A DNA stretch of 39,361 bases from Ophiothrix spiculata (Eukaryota > Echinodermata > Ophiuroidea > Amphilepidida > Ophiotrichidae): assembly GCA_000969725.1 (NCBI GenBank), contig JXSR01S019047.1; one strand, 5' to 3'. The notes under the pieces were generated by a model, which was given only the letters and a program-made list of their open reading frames with translations, ran no database searches and was not told the DNA's origin. Made by a program: the position numbers and the translations under genes. Numbering within the stretch: position 1 is the stretch's first letter; the number at the start of each line of letters is the position of its first letter. This document shows, piece by piece, positions 12,101 through 23,787 of the stretch.

Positions 12101-14760
12101 GATGACAAGTAGTTTTGTGAGAAAATAGGAAATGAGGAATTGTTGGTTATTTGTCAGGTTTTTAACCAAGTTGCAGTTTTTTGTTACATATGGAATTGCT
12201 TGTCAAAGAAATTAAGATACATTTCTTACAAAGATAAAAATTGGACATTTTAATTTGTTGACATGATTTTTAGGCTGTGCCTATCCTTTCAGAATATTAT
12301 TTCTAACAGTAATGATAAGCCTTTCATGATTGAGCTCTCTTGATAAATATTACAACTGTTAAAAAGAAAAGTAGTTAGAATATTTGCATATTCTGTCTTC
12401 TGAAGATAGCAATTATTATATGAATGTTACCCATTCAGAAAATAGCTTGATTGAAAAAAGTGTTCATGTCCTATAATGTCAAATAATGTATTTAGGTTTT
12501 GCAAACTTTAAAATGTCTGCACTTGGCACTATTGTGGTTGGTAAAAGTAAAGAAAACACTCAAGCAGGGGGTATTTTTCCACTGTAAGATGTCAAGACTT
12601 GCGATTATCTTTGTTCATTTGGTAGCATTTCCTCATTGTTTCTTTCTATAAACACAAGGAAAGAGGTATCATTTTTTGCTTGAGTCATAAAGCAAGATTT
12701 CTCCCAAGTGGAGTGACAGCCATATCTATTGCCCCCAGGAGAGATCCTACCAGATAAATGATATTACACCATAAATGTTATTGGACTTTTGATCGGAAAA
12801 ACCAATATAAAAGTGGTAGAATTAGTATTCGTATCTCGCAGTGTCAATGCACATAGCTATTTATTAACAAACTTGGTGCATATTTTAATGTTTACATTCA
12901 TACCTAGAGGGCAATTGTAAATATGTAGTTAACATTGTGTGTATTAGAATTGAAAGAAATTAGCCATGGGTGATCAGACTGTTGGCTGATTGGTGCTTGG
13001 TGTAAACTGGTGCATTTCATTTTGTGGATTGTTGGGTTCATACTACCAGCCTGGGATATCAATCAAGTTTGTCAGCAGAATTAGTCATTAGTCAGCATCT
13101 ACTTTGCCAATCTGTATCCTTGTCAAAATATCTTCTTGGCTTAAAGGTTGGTGTAAACTCAATATTTTACTCATTGTTCTTCACTTGCAACTTTCATGAC
13201 TCTTAAGATTGTACTTCATCAAAAATCTTGCCTTTAAATTGTCTATCGTAATTTTTTTTCTTAATAAAAGTCTGTTTATAAGATTTTATTTTAGAATTTT
13301 AGATAAGGTGTCCCATAGAGAAATAACACCGTGAATTGTAAAAAAAGGTTTAAATTTTTGACCCATTTTAGGGTTGAGTTGCATCTTTTAAAACGAAATT
13401 TCATTTTTTCAATATTTAAAACATTCCTAGATTTTTGTGTGTAGTTTTCACGTAGCACAAAGTTCAAATTATCAAGAAAAAGCATGATATTAATTTAATC
13501 AGGTAATAATCATTTATTTTAACAAATTTGACATCACATCCAATAATTTGTCAATCCTTTTAATTTATATCTATTCACAAGCTTTAAATAGTCATTTCAG
13601 AGTTACAGGCAAAAAAAAAAAACTTTCTTTAAAATAGCATTTACACTAGCCTTTAAGCCTGACTAGCTGATAAATCTTGTGTGGATCTTCAGGATGCTAT
13701 TCACGACCAAAACAGGGAAATTAAATTAACGGAAACCTGATATTCTTGTTTTGACTATCAGCTGGTTACGGTGAAGACTCTGGGGTGATATTCAGTATGC
13801 GTAGTATGACTTCAAGGCTTTTGCACTTGGCTTCTAGGTTATCAAACATTGATAGTTATGTTGGTACTTTTGTTTCAAGATTTGATGATTTTCCTTCACC
13901 CAATATTCTTGTACCTTTACCCACTATTTTTGCATCTGTACTTTTTGTTTTCATGTAATGTTTTATAGCTATTGTGTTATGTTTAAAAACCAATAACTAA
14001 CATGTTGAGATTAACCCAAAGTTTTGGTTTTAGCATGTTAGCTCAAATAAATACTAGTAGTTGAGATATTTAATTGTTCAGAGGTATTTTGCTCTTCAGC
14101 TAAACATGGCATAAGTGATCCAATTTCTGACAGACAGTTGCTCTTCTGTTAGAGTTGGTCAGTAATTGTCCATTTCTGCTGTGTACATTTTGATTAATGT
14201 CAGCATTGATGCTCTCTTTCCCGCCCATGTTTCCTTATTTATTGATCTTAATGCTCTCTTAGACAGGTTGCATGGCTTGAAATTCAATTAGGTCTTGAGT
14301 AAATATGGTAAATGGAATTAAGTTGGCCAGAAGAAAAATTGTAAATATTTGAAATGAATTTAAAATATACAGATGGTAGGGGATGTTTGTATTGCTATTG
14401 TTCAGGTGGTGTTCAGGTGGTGTTAAGGCACATTTAAAAATGTGTTACCAACAATGAGCATTAAGTAAAATATTCTTGTATATATTTGTAGCTAAAATGG
14501 AAATTTAGACATAAGGTTATTCCTCGAATTCTAGCATATGCAATCAGTTGGTTTTGAGATCAAGCGATGACTCAAATGATGCATAATGAGATTGTTAGAT
14601 GGTCTAGGAGCAAACATTTATTAGGTTATTTGTTGCCAACTTTAAAAGTTTCTGTATAAAAAAATAAACACATTTCTGTATAAAAAAACCTAGTAATGAT
14701 AGCTGGCTAAAATGTCAGAAGTTGGATAGAAGTCATACTAAACCTTAATCTTTAACCAAT
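9170..14760. other. Non-coding DNA, no gene or element recognised
   Basis: A 5.6-kb AT-rich stretch without a supportable exon, RNA gene or intact element. The longest ORF (9644-9982, minus, 112 codons) has no recognisable domain. It is likely chance. Points noted are a CTCF-like word at 10260-10272 and a small duplication of TTCAGGTGGTG near 14400. This is compatible with a large intron. Confidence 0.5.
10260..10272 (+). promoter_or_regulatory. CTCF-like motif
   Basis: CACCAGATGGCGC matches most of the core recognised by CTCF in bilaterians (C-A-S-Y-A-G-R-K-G-G-C-G-C). One such word in 39 kb could occur by chance, and neighbouring bases were not scored. Listed as a candidate only. Confidence 0.25.
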
Positions 14761-14774
14761 ACACTTGTATTGTG

Positions 14775-15110
14775 TACGTCACAGGAAGAATATGACACCA
14801 GTTGAGCTATTAGATAGTGAGACAGTTTTAATGTATCTGACAGCAAGGTTTTGTAGTCAAACTTAATGATTACTCTTCTTAATTTTGTTTTAAAAAAGGA
14901 CAAAAATCTCTTTTACAATAAATGTTTACACGCGTCTTTAATTTTTGAAGATGCCTTACTAGTTCACAGCAAGGTTGTGACACCAGTAGAGCAATTAGAT
15001 TCTGAGACAGTCTGGTTTGGTAACAAGAAGTAAGGTAGTCATGATGGGGGATAGACTACCAGTCTACACATAATGTATTTTCCTCCCAACCATTGTCTTT
15101 ATTTACTGGA
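14775..15110. repeat. Diverged tandem duplication (~190-bp unit)
   Basis: GACACCAGTTGAGCTATTAG near 14793 and GACACCAGTAGAGCAATTAG near 14980 start similar blocks, each followed by a GTGAGACAG or CTGAGACAG word and later TAATGATTACT. Similarity is patchy. Related words (AGTCTACAYATAATG, TTTTCCTGTCA) recur at about 15060, 15580 and 16180, which suggests an old repeat family spread over 14.8-16.3 kb. Confidence 0.45.
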
Positions 15111-15499
15111 ATAACCAGTCGCACTCCAGAGAAATTTCATTAAAAATGCAAGCATTTTTTGAGAAGTTTAATGATTACTTATTAATCATGCTAATTGTGA
15201 AATGGGAACTGGCTGTTAAAACATCTAATTGGGGTTGTTTTTGTATCATTGCATTAAGACGCCGTTTTGTGTGTAGCAATGTACTAATTTTTTTAGAGTA
15301 TTGCATTTAGTATTTGTTGGCTTAAATTTTCACATATTCCTCAAAATTAACTTTCTGCAATATTTTTATCCCAGGATTATAACGTCCCTAATTTGTACCT
15401 GCTTGTTATTGAAATTTATGTTATATTATTTTACACCATATCACACAAGTCAAATTTTATTTTCACTAATTAAGATGATAAGTGAAATTAAACTCTAGC

Positions 15500-16270
15500 A
15501 AAAATGTGTGTTTTTCAAGTAATCTAATGGTAAAACATTGTGGTATTTTGGTGTGGTAGTCTAGGCATTCAGACATTAAGTCTACATATAATGTTTTTTC
15601 CTGTCATTCATGATCTCAATTTGCTTGTAATTACTGTTCTTTTCTTGATCAAATTTATTTAAAAAGTGAACATTTTGCATATTTGTTGATTATAAAATTG
15701 ATTGTGATAGGAATAGGTTGCTAATAATGTCTTATTTTTTTATTGGAGATGTCATGTTATGTACAGCGCAGGAGTCTAAATCGATAGGTCATGAGTTCAA
15801 GCCCTACTACACCAAGATGTTGGGTTCTTGTATGAACGAACATTTTAATCCCGATTGCTTACTGGACCTTTAGTTGGCTATTATGGAAACATTATATTTT
15901 GTGTAAAGGTGTGGACATTTACCAATCGTCATCATCATGATGTGAGCTATCTACAGTAGATAGCAACAAGATTACAAGCTGCTTCATGAAGATTGAAAAT
16001 TTGAGCGTCATTTGACAGAAAATATGAAATTCTCATCTCTACTTATCTTCATAGGTGAAGACAAACTTAGTATCTGCCAAACTCTACTGATGTTCTATGC
16101 CCATGGACAACAATGAAGTTATTTTAGGCTACAGTTGGTATTGTATAGTCTGAGGGTTTAGACACCATGACGGCATTTAATGACTTTTCCTGTCAAAATT
16201 TGACTCAATTTGCTTACATTCCCAGTATTTTACTGGTGAAATCCCATCAATAAAGAATGTTGCTGGAAAT
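15500..16270. repeat. Old dispersed repeat copies and a tRNA-like B box
   Basis: Two diverged copies of one block are visible, near 15555-15650 and 16145-16230. They share an AGTCT start, TTTTCCTGTCA and CTCAATTTGCTT. Between them GAGTTCAAGCCC (15792-15803), preceded by GGTCAT, resembles a Pol III B box and may be a SINE remnant. A short perfect hairpin GCTATCTAC-a-GTAGATAGC lies at 15946-15964. No coding content. Confidence 0.4.
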
Positions 16271-16639
16271 TTGGTAGGTCGGTAATGCGGCTCCAATTGA
16301 TAAATCATGTTGTGTTGTTTTAAATGATTAAGGACTTACAAGCATGGTTTTATGATACTTGATTATTTAGACGCTATTCTAGACTTGATAACACATTTGT
16401 TTTTCATAGTTTTATTCCTATATATTGCGCTATAACTCTTGAAGACTGCGTATCGGTAGACATCGTGCGATGAAATCGTTGTGAAATCGTTGGACTATGA
16501 ACGCACCATAAGAATGAGAATAAAAGATGGTGATCGGGGGCACCCATTACTCAAAATAATGTACGCCCATCCATTTTGAGACGATAGATGACAGGCAAAA
16601 CAATAAATCTTATCTTTTATTCTCTAAATCCAGTAAGAC

Positions 16640-17733
16640 ATATCGGCCATTCTCACGAAAATGGCGCCAGTAGCCATATTTCGTTCTTTGGTCTGAAAAT
16701 TCTTGTGTTTTGCTTTAAATAAGTAAAAATGCTCATATTCATGTAGTACTTGGTGAGCTCTACGTGGACATATATAGTTTTCCATACTTTGTTTACCGTT
16801 ATCTTGGTCATTTTGCTTCAAGAAGACATGGCATGTCTTTGCAAGAGGCATCTATTTTATAGTGATAGATACATCATAAAAAAACATTTTCTTGTTCATG
16901 CCCGTGTGATTTATTTCTCCAAATGCATCAATAATATAAGATAATTATCAATTTTGAAAGTTGGATTTCCTGGTAAGCCACCAGAAACAAGTATAAGGTT
17001 TCCGCGAAATCAGTGTATATTACGTTATCCATGTAGTATCTCGATTCCTAAGATCATACTGAACGGTAACCATAACACTTTTTGCGCAACTCGAAGGCTA
17101 ACATATGTGTACATTTGAAAGTCATAACATTAAAAATGTTTGGTCGTAAGTTTGGCTTTTAAAAACAATTATATTCCAAAATTTATTGTGTCCGTTTTAA
17201 GCATGTATATTACGTTATCACCAAATCTAAAATATGCAAGAGTCTAGACTACCTTTATGCATATCAAGGCATAGGCCTTAATCCCCTGACCATGTTTAGC
17301 CAAAATAACCAGCAATGTATGTGATCATCTTAATTTAACTGATGGAAAAACATCAAAATGTATATTACGTTATGTATATTACGTTATCCAATGCAATAAC
17401 AAAAATTACAAAGATCCTTGAAATTATCTCTTATGTCAATTTTAGGCTTCCCCGAGTTGCTCCTCGAAGTAATTAAAAGCAACTTAATTAGAATCGTTGC
17501 CTCAAATAGGGCAGGACAGGCACTTGTTTGACAGCTCTTCCTATTCTTTTACATGCTAAATTTGAAAGTTTTTGTATAAAAATATAAGAATAGTGGTGTT
17601 CATAACTTTTGTGGTTCCATGATACTTGACATACTAGCTAATAATAAAAGTTTATTTAGCACGTTTTTATGAAACTTCATTTTTTCGATTTTTCCAACTC
17701 AGGTGGAGTCACTTTCGTGAGAATAGCCGATAT
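16640..17733. mobile_element. Candidate 1.1-kb element with terminal inverted repeats
   Basis: ATATCGGCCATTCTCACGAA at 16640-16659 is mirrored on the other strand at 17714-17733 (reverse complement ATATCGGCTATTCTCACGAA), with further matches inward, about 23 bp in all. The interior and left flank are CpG-richer than the neighbourhood, as expected of younger DNA. Four same-strand copies of TGTATATTACGTTAT lie inside. No transposase is encoded; the largest ORFs (64 and 75 codons, overlapping on opposite strands) show no domain. No target-site duplication is evident, so the true ends are uncertain. Confidence 0.5.
17014..17389 (+). repeat. Four direct copies of TGTATATTACGTTAT
   Basis: The 15-mer TGTATATTACGTTAT occurs at 17014, 17204, 17359 and 17373. 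The last two share one base, giving a 14-bp period. Three of the four are followed by C. All are on the same strand. Such repeats inside an inverted-repeat element resemble subterminal transposase-binding sites, but the function is unknown. Confidence 0.85.
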
Positions 17734-20520
17734 TTTGAACTTTAGATCAAGCAGATGTTTTGACTAATGTATAATTTGGACAGAATTTTGTATGCATTCA
17801 CTTACAATTAACCTGAAGAATCATTGTATACATTGTAAGATATGATGGTTACATCTAACACATTTCAAAGTACATTATTCAAACAGAAAAAGTGAAAATA
17901 CAAAGTCAAAAGACAATAAAATATCTTATCAAAATGTTTGACTATTTCTATCTTTCAAAGCTTGGAGGAGTGTAGAAATATCAGATAACTGTTTCAAAAC
18001 CTCCAATCCAATCAATAGTATATCACACAATAACAGAAGAAAAAGAAAAGCCAAAAGAAGTATGGGGATGTGAAACACATTAATTTACACATGGCCATGT
18101 AGCAAAGTGACATTTAGAGAGAATCTTGATATTTATCTCAAGGCAAACCTTGCTTATCTCAGCTTTGTTGAGTGGTCAGAATTATGCAAAATGTGGTGAG
18201 CAAAATGTCAGCAACTCAGAGAGAAACCTGTTATGTGACACTTCAGATGCAATAGAATTACTAGTATACAAAAGCTGTCAGAGAAATGTGTTAGGGTTTT
18301 GTGCATTTAGTTGACATTAAACAGAAATAACAAAATCTGACATTTATACAAAAAAATGTAGCGGCAAATGTAGCATCTGTATACAAGACCATCCATAGAA
18401 AAAAAAGAAGATTACCTTGTGATTTTTTGCATGTCTTGGACATTTTAAAGATAATTCTAGTAATTGTCCATAAAATGTTCCAGTAGCTACAGTTTCTCAG
18501 GTCTACAGGAGCTCTTCAGGATAGGGTCCAGGGTTTGAAGAGAGCTCCTTGAACTTCAATATATTATATTAGTACTCTAGGCTATTATAAACTCTCATGT
18601 ATTAATATATCAAAGATTTAAGTCAGCAAAAGAGATGTCTGTTGGTCAGGTTGATAGGCACGACTTTATTGTGGGCATCATATCTACTGAGATGCACTTA
18701 GCATTAAAGATGATAATATCAGAGATTCCGAGTTTGTCAAGAGATATTTAGATTTAGGTTAGGAATTTTTTGCATTTGTAAATAAATAGTACTGCTTTTT
18801 CAAACAGTTGTAGGTTTAACATTTCTGAGATTTTCAGGATTATATGAAGCCTTTCATTGGTATCTGTCAAATGATATCGCTATTCATTAATGTTGTGAAG
18901 ATATCTATCTGGCTGGTGTAACAATTTCCTCAACATTATTAATTGTAAAGTCTTTTGCATTCATTTCAAAACCAAGAGATGGGCACTCCAACTGATACAT
19001 ATACATACCGTTATCTTTACTCTGGACTGATACAACTGGTTGATGTCTTACAGAGCTGAGATATTCACCATGTTGCAGTGTAGTGGATCTGCTGAGTGAA
19101 TTAGTTGCTCCAGGGCTGCTACTTCAAAGTGCTATTTACTCTAAAAACCCAGAATTTGACCATTAGATTGTACAGCAAAATGAAATTGTGATGTTTTTCA
19201 ACCTAGATAGTGTTTAGTATTTGATTTATTCAACAGCAATACACTTGCGGTCAGAAGTGTTTGCGTACTCTTAAATAAGGGCAAAAACCTAATTAATATA
19301 TCAAACGACCAAGACTCTTTTATAAAATAATGTAGGTGCCATATGTATCCAATATAAATAATCCATGTTTCATCTGATATTCGATCTTTCATAACCATAA
19401 AAATGGCCGATTTCCTGAACCATATACAAATACACAAATGTGTTATATTCTTTTTGCCAAAATGTCAATTAGAAATGGGGGTTGGGTTTTTTGAGGCTCG
19501 AGAAGAACTCCCTGCCCAAAACTAGATCTGAGTTCCCTCCCCCTTCCAGAACTTACACTGAATCCTGACCAATATTTTCTCTCCACTTGTTGAGCTGACT
19601 CAAGAACTTTGCATGGTTTTAAGTGCAAGACATCTGTAATATATAATCATATACATATTGGATGAGAAGAGCTTTTAAGATCATGAATATTGGATTTGAC
19701 AGTGTTATTCTTAAGTAAAATTCAGGGTGCATAGATGGTTTGCTTTTTTTTCTCTTTCTGTATTTTAGTCAAGTGTTGTCATACATATACAACAGTGTTT
19801 TCAAAAATAATATTTGAATAGTAGGTTTTTTTCTTTTTTTATAATATTTTAAGTTAAGAGCAAATGAATTGTAAGAAATCTGCTAGTTAAAATAGCACAA
19901 GTACATTGATGAATGATTTAGTGGCAGGATATTTTATAGAAGTTCTGTGTAACCTCTTTTGTGTTATAGGATCCTTTAGATATAGCCACAGTGTGATTTA
20001 ACAAGATTTCAAAGAAAAAATTGTATTTTTGTGAAAAATTTACATGCAGCTGGTGCATGTCATCATGTAACCAACCTTTGTGTTTCCTTTCTGGATTTCC
20101 TCTGAGTTTTTATTCTGTCCTTTGAGAATGTTGAAAGCCTTGGTCTTTATTGATAACTTTGATCTATGTATCATGATAGCAAAGTAAAAGACAAAGTTGC
20201 TTGGTAATTTGGTTCTTAATGTACACCATTAGGTTGTCTTAAGAGAATTGGATTAAAATCTTAATGGAGGAATTGGGTGCATTAACTCCTGAATTTTGAC
20301 TCTATACATATGTGATGGCAACAGAACAGATAAATATACCCAAGTCAGCTCCCGACAGAGGAATATTCAATTATAGAAATGGGTTATTATTAAGTGAGTG
20401 TGTTGGAAACAATGATTGGAACCTTGTTTTTTGTTTTAGTTTAAAACCTAAACAAGATATTTTTATCTTCAGGCAAAAATATTATTTGACGAAATGTATT
20501 TTAAATTAACACAAAGATAT
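17734..20520. other. Non-coding DNA, nothing recognised
   Basis: AT-rich sequence with only short ORFs that lack recognisable content. A small hairpin (AGGAGCTCT near 18509 with AGAGCTCCT near 18543) and T-rich runs near 19745 and 19830 were seen. No exon with convincing splice sites and coding signal was found. Confidence 0.5.
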
Positions 20521-20976
20521 ATACAAAATAAAATATTCTTATCATAGTTAATATTTTGCAAATTGCCAGGATTATTTTTAGATTTGAGGATTTTAAAAGC
20601 TGCAATAGGCAGACAATGGTAGAAATAAGTTATTGAAAGGTATTCAATTTTCAGAGTCTCAATTTTGTGTCTTTACACAGTGTAGTGTCATGCTACATAC
20701 AAATAATTTTTTATAAATAATTTTTTTTTGTTTATCTGTATTAATTCACGAGGCCCCTTCCCCATTTGGTATTAATCAAAGTATAGTTTTGAGAGCATTT
20801 GGCCCTCTTTTAACATCAAAACTTAAGTTTTGAGGACACATACCCCTCCTCTCTCTTGCCCATCCCTAAATCTCAAGGCCCACTGTGTCCAAATTCGCCT
20901 TGTGTGCCGGTCAATGGATGAAAAACCCAGACAGTCTAGAAACAATTCAGGCCTCCCACAGATTGTTTTTAGAAGC

Positions 20977-20984
20977 TATAAAAG
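20977..20984 (+). promoter_or_regulatory. TATA-box candidate, module 1
   Basis: TATAAAAG lies 61 bp before the ATG at 21038. It would place a start site near 21005-21010, giving a 5' leader of about 30 nt. The same box is kept at the same distance in the module at 23716, is deleted in the module at 23115, and is mutated in the one at 24438. Confidence 0.4.
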
Positions 20985-21037
20985 AAACATTTTTGAAGCA
21001 ATCTAATCATCTCAACTAGGTCAATTTGACCCGAGTC

Positions 21038-21109
21038 ATGAAAGTCAAATTGTTCTTGATAGTCGTCTTCATTTCAGCAATTTGGTGCAATTTACCACGC
21101 CAAAAGTAA
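21038..21109 (+). CDS. Candidate signal-peptide first exon, module 1 (23 codons)
   Basis: The ORF starts MKVKLFLIVVFIS, then Ala-Ile-Trp-Cys and a short polar tail, ending in TAA. A Lys-containing start, a hydrophobic core of about ten residues and a small residue with Cys after it are the layout of a secretory signal peptide. G lies at -3 of the ATG. A strong donor (CCG|GTAAGT) follows at 21113, four bases after the stop. A weaker one (AAAA|GTAACC) at 21106 would remove the stop and leave the frame open in phase 2. Another frame of the same DNA is open as a 93-nt phase 1-1 exon (21020-21112) after CAACTAG, ending Val-Gln-Phe-Thr-Thr-Pro-Lys-Val-Thr. Which frame, if any, is used cannot be decided here. 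Confidence 0.35.
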   Translation: MKVKLFLIVVFISAIWCNLPRQK

Positions 21110-21112
21110 CCG

Positions 21113-21118
21113 GTAAGT
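21113..21118 (+). other. Splice donor, module 1
   Basis: GTAAGT after CCG is a consensus U1-type donor. The module copies at 23190 and 23791 have GTGAGT at the same place, so donor quality is kept across copies although flanking DNA has changed. Confidence 0.45.
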
Positions 21119-22436
21119 TATACTGTATAAATATTTTTATCACAGTTACTATTTTGCAAATGCCAGGATTCTCTTCAAGATTCGAGGATTTAAAAGTTGT
21201 TATAGGCAGATAATGATAGAAATAAGAAATTGAAAGGCACTCAATTTACAGAGTCTTTTGTGCAAAATTTTCAATTTAGTGTCTTTACAATATTCACAGT
21301 GTAGAGTGCCATGCTACAAAACAAAAATAAAATCTCTGAATCAGGAACCTATCTTTTTTTTTCAGAACCAGACCAAAGAAAACAGGAAAATAAAATTGGC
21401 AATGGGCCCATTTCTTAATAAAATTTTGCCTGTTTGGTTGAACAAGAAGTTGGCTAAAATAGATAAGGATTTACTAGTAGATTGAAAATAGAATGGAAAT
21501 CTAAATAAAACAGTTACCACTGTCCAAATAAAATGTTCAGTTTTTGAGAGGTAAATTACCCCTTTGCTGTCACTTATTTGCATTGTGGAGTAATTAATTC
21601 ATTCCCTGACTCCAATACTCCTGGCTGGTTATTTTGATGTCCTGTTATTGAAGATTCATTGGCAGTGAATCATTATCATTAAATGATCTCACCACATGTG
21701 TGTGTTATTCCTTGCATCTGGCTTGGTCAGTAAAGCTGAAATCGCTGTAGATTATTGCTAATCCACGAGGGATTTCCCAATCAATATTCTGTAATATAAT
21801 TTTATGATTGACGAACCAATTTGCAATATGTATCAATGTATTATTTAAAGTGTGCGTGTGCAAGAATGCTAGGAACACAAGAGGGCAGTATTCAGCTTTC
21901 CTAGCAGAGAATATTCTGTATGATATAAGATAGGGTTGATATTTATGTGCATTAACTAAGATATTAGAGGTTCTCCAACAAATTGAAAGTAAACTGGCAA
22001 ATTTCAAAATTGAATTTAACTGCATATTTCAGTTTGTCATATGCCCACATTTTGAATGATTTTAATATATCAAACTTTATTTATTCATTTTCCATATCAA
22101 AATATAATCAAGTTGAATTCCACAGAATATTTTGTAATAATAAATAGTGATTAATGAGTTGAAAGTTTGAACAATAAGCTACAATTAATAGCTATGATTA
22201 ACAAGAGCATTCTTATTGACTACCTCTATCCAGTCCCCGGAGATCCAATCTTCAAGTGAAGTGTAAATGAGAAGGACAATATTTCTAGCTTTTAAGAAAA
22301 TTTTAGGTGCCACTGGGAAAAAACACATGCTACAATTCAGGTATGTGCTTCTATGGAGCTTTTACCTCAAAAAGTTTTATACTGTTTCAAATTGTTTATT
22401 AAAATCCCATACACCTGTATTTGGAAAAATCAAGTC

Positions 22437-22520
22437 ATGAAATTATTAGTGCAAATTGCAGCACCTAAAATAACCTGTACGTTGTACTGAATAAATAAAT
22501 CTGAATGCCAACATAGGTAT
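22437..22520 (+). pseudogene. Deleted module copy
   Basis: GTCATGAAA at 22434 is followed directly by parts of the 3' half of the module (TGCAAATT, CAGC, CCTAAAATAACC, then TACTGAATAAATAAAT). About 40 bp of the hydrophobic segment are missing and the donor has decayed to TGTACG. This is a broken relative of the candidate first exon. Confidence 0.55.
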
Positions 22521-22696
22521 CTTGAAAATACTGCCTATACAAAGTGAATGTTGAACAAAACCCATCAGTAGTGATCAATTGCTTTTAAATAATGTTGATA
22601 TTCTCCTTCAACATGTAGTGGTGAAAGCTAATTAATATGATGAGAAAAAATATATTTGTGGGTTTTGTTCAGGTTTTTCAGATACTGAAATACTAG

Positions 22697-22955
22697 GTTT
22701 GTTGACACCTGTTCCTCTTCCCCTTTCCTTGTTTTGAGGACACAGGTTACTCTTGCCTATCCCTAGTTTTGAAGACGCATGTTCCTCTTGCCCGTTCCTA
22801 GTTATGAGGCACATGTTTTCCTTGCCCATTCCTAGTTTTAAGGACATACGTTCATCTTCCTCTTCCTCTAGTTTTGAAGACACATGTTCCTCTTGCCCAT
22901 TCCTAGTTTTGAGGACTTATATTTGTCTTGCCCATTCATAGTTTTGACATAGGTT
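22697..22955. repeat. 35-bp minisatellite, about 7.4 units
   Basis: Units start at 22697, 22731, 22766, 22801, 22835, 22871, 22906 and 22941 (partial), with lengths of 34, 35, 35, 34, 36, 35 and 35. Each has the form GTTTTGARGACACATG-TTCCTCTTGCCC-ATTCCTA with substitutions. Modules 1 and 3 carry a single related unit (GTTTTGAGGACACATACC) at the equivalent position, so the minisatellite grew from a sequence already in the module. Two repetitive ORFs on opposite strands here are products of the repeat. Confidence 0.9.
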
Positions 22956-23114
22956 ATGATCTTCTTTTTTCATACCTTCACATGTGTGTCATCCAATGGA
23001 TGAAACACCCAAGCAGACAGTCTAGAAACAATTCAGGCCTCATACAGATTGTTTTTAGAAGAAACATGTTAGAAGCAATCAAATTGTCTCAACTAGGTCA
23101 ACTTGACCCGCGTC

Positions 23115-23186
23115 ATGAAAGTCAAATTATTCTTGATAGTCGTCTTCATTTCATCAATTTGGTGCAATTTACAGCGCCAAAGGTAA
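23115..23186 (+). CDS. Candidate signal-peptide first exon, module 2 (23 codons)
   Basis: Same ORF as at 21038, with Ser for Ala, Gln for Pro and Arg for Lys near the end. The stop is again TAA, followed by CCG|GTGAGT at 23190. The upstream alternative donor reads AAAG|GTAACC, better than in the other copies because the last exon base is G. The TATA box is lost through a 9-bp deletion. This module also contains a longer open frame (22928-23236, 102 codons) which runs through the minisatellite edge and the alternative frame. I regard that as incidental. Confidence 0.35.
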   Translation: MKVKLFLIVVFISSIWCNLQRQR

Positions 23187-23654
23187 CCGGTGAGTTATAC
23201 TGTATAAATAAATGTGAATGTCGAGGGCTGTCATAGAGATCTTGAAAATACTCTTTGTAATATGAATGTTTAAAACAGACTTATTGTGAGAACTTTGTAT
23301 GTTTAGTGTTTTTTATATTGTTTTTTTTTTAATTCTTCCAGAATTGTGATGGTCACAAAGCATTCTGTTGAGGGTTTTCAATATACAGAAATACCATAAA
23401 AAGCACAAATCTTTTTTAATGAGGGACATGCACATCTTTAGCTCAAACCTCCATCCTTAGTCACTTTGAGAACACATGCTCCTCTTTAACATGAAAACTT
23501 AAGTTTTGAGGACACATACCCCTCCTCTCTTTTGCCCAACCCTAAATCCCGAGGCCCATTGTGTATCCAAATTCGCTATGTGTGCCGGTCAATGAATGAA
23601 AAACCCAGACAGTCTAGGAACAATTCAGGCCTCCCACAGATTGTTTTTAGAAGC

Positions 23655-23662
23655 TATAAAAG
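23655..23662 (+). promoter_or_regulatory. TATA-box candidate, module 3
   Basis: TATAAAAG lies exactly 61 bp before the ATG at 23716, as in module 1. Confidence 0.4.
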
Positions 23663-23715
23663 AAACATTTTTGAAGCAATCTAATCATCTCAACTAGGTC
23701 AACTTGACCCGCGTC

Positions 23716-23787
23716 ATGAAAGTCAAATTATTCTTGATAGTCGTCTTCATTTCATCAATTTGGTGCCATTTACCGCGCCAAAAGTAA
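23716..23787 (+). CDS. Candidate signal-peptide first exon, module 3 (23 codons)
   Basis: The ORF begins MKVKLFLIVVFIS and then Ser-Ile-Trp-Cys-His. It ends at the same TAA and is followed by CCG|GTGAGT at 23791. This module has both the TATA box and the donor, so together with module 1 it is the best candidate for a working promoter and first exon. The alternative 93-nt phase 1-1 frame is also open. Changes between copies include replacement and silent sites in both frames, so they do not show which frame is under selection. Confidence 0.35.
   Translation: MKVKLFLIVVFISSIWCHLPRQK

Noticed and set aside
21366..21485. Possible second exon after the good acceptor TTTTTTTTTCAG at 21365
   Set aside because: The equivalent position in other modules is not conserved, and the peptide is Lys-rich and unrecognised.
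22632..22883. 83-codon minus-strand ORF rich in Glu, Lys and Gly
   Set aside because: It is the translation of the 35-bp minisatellite.
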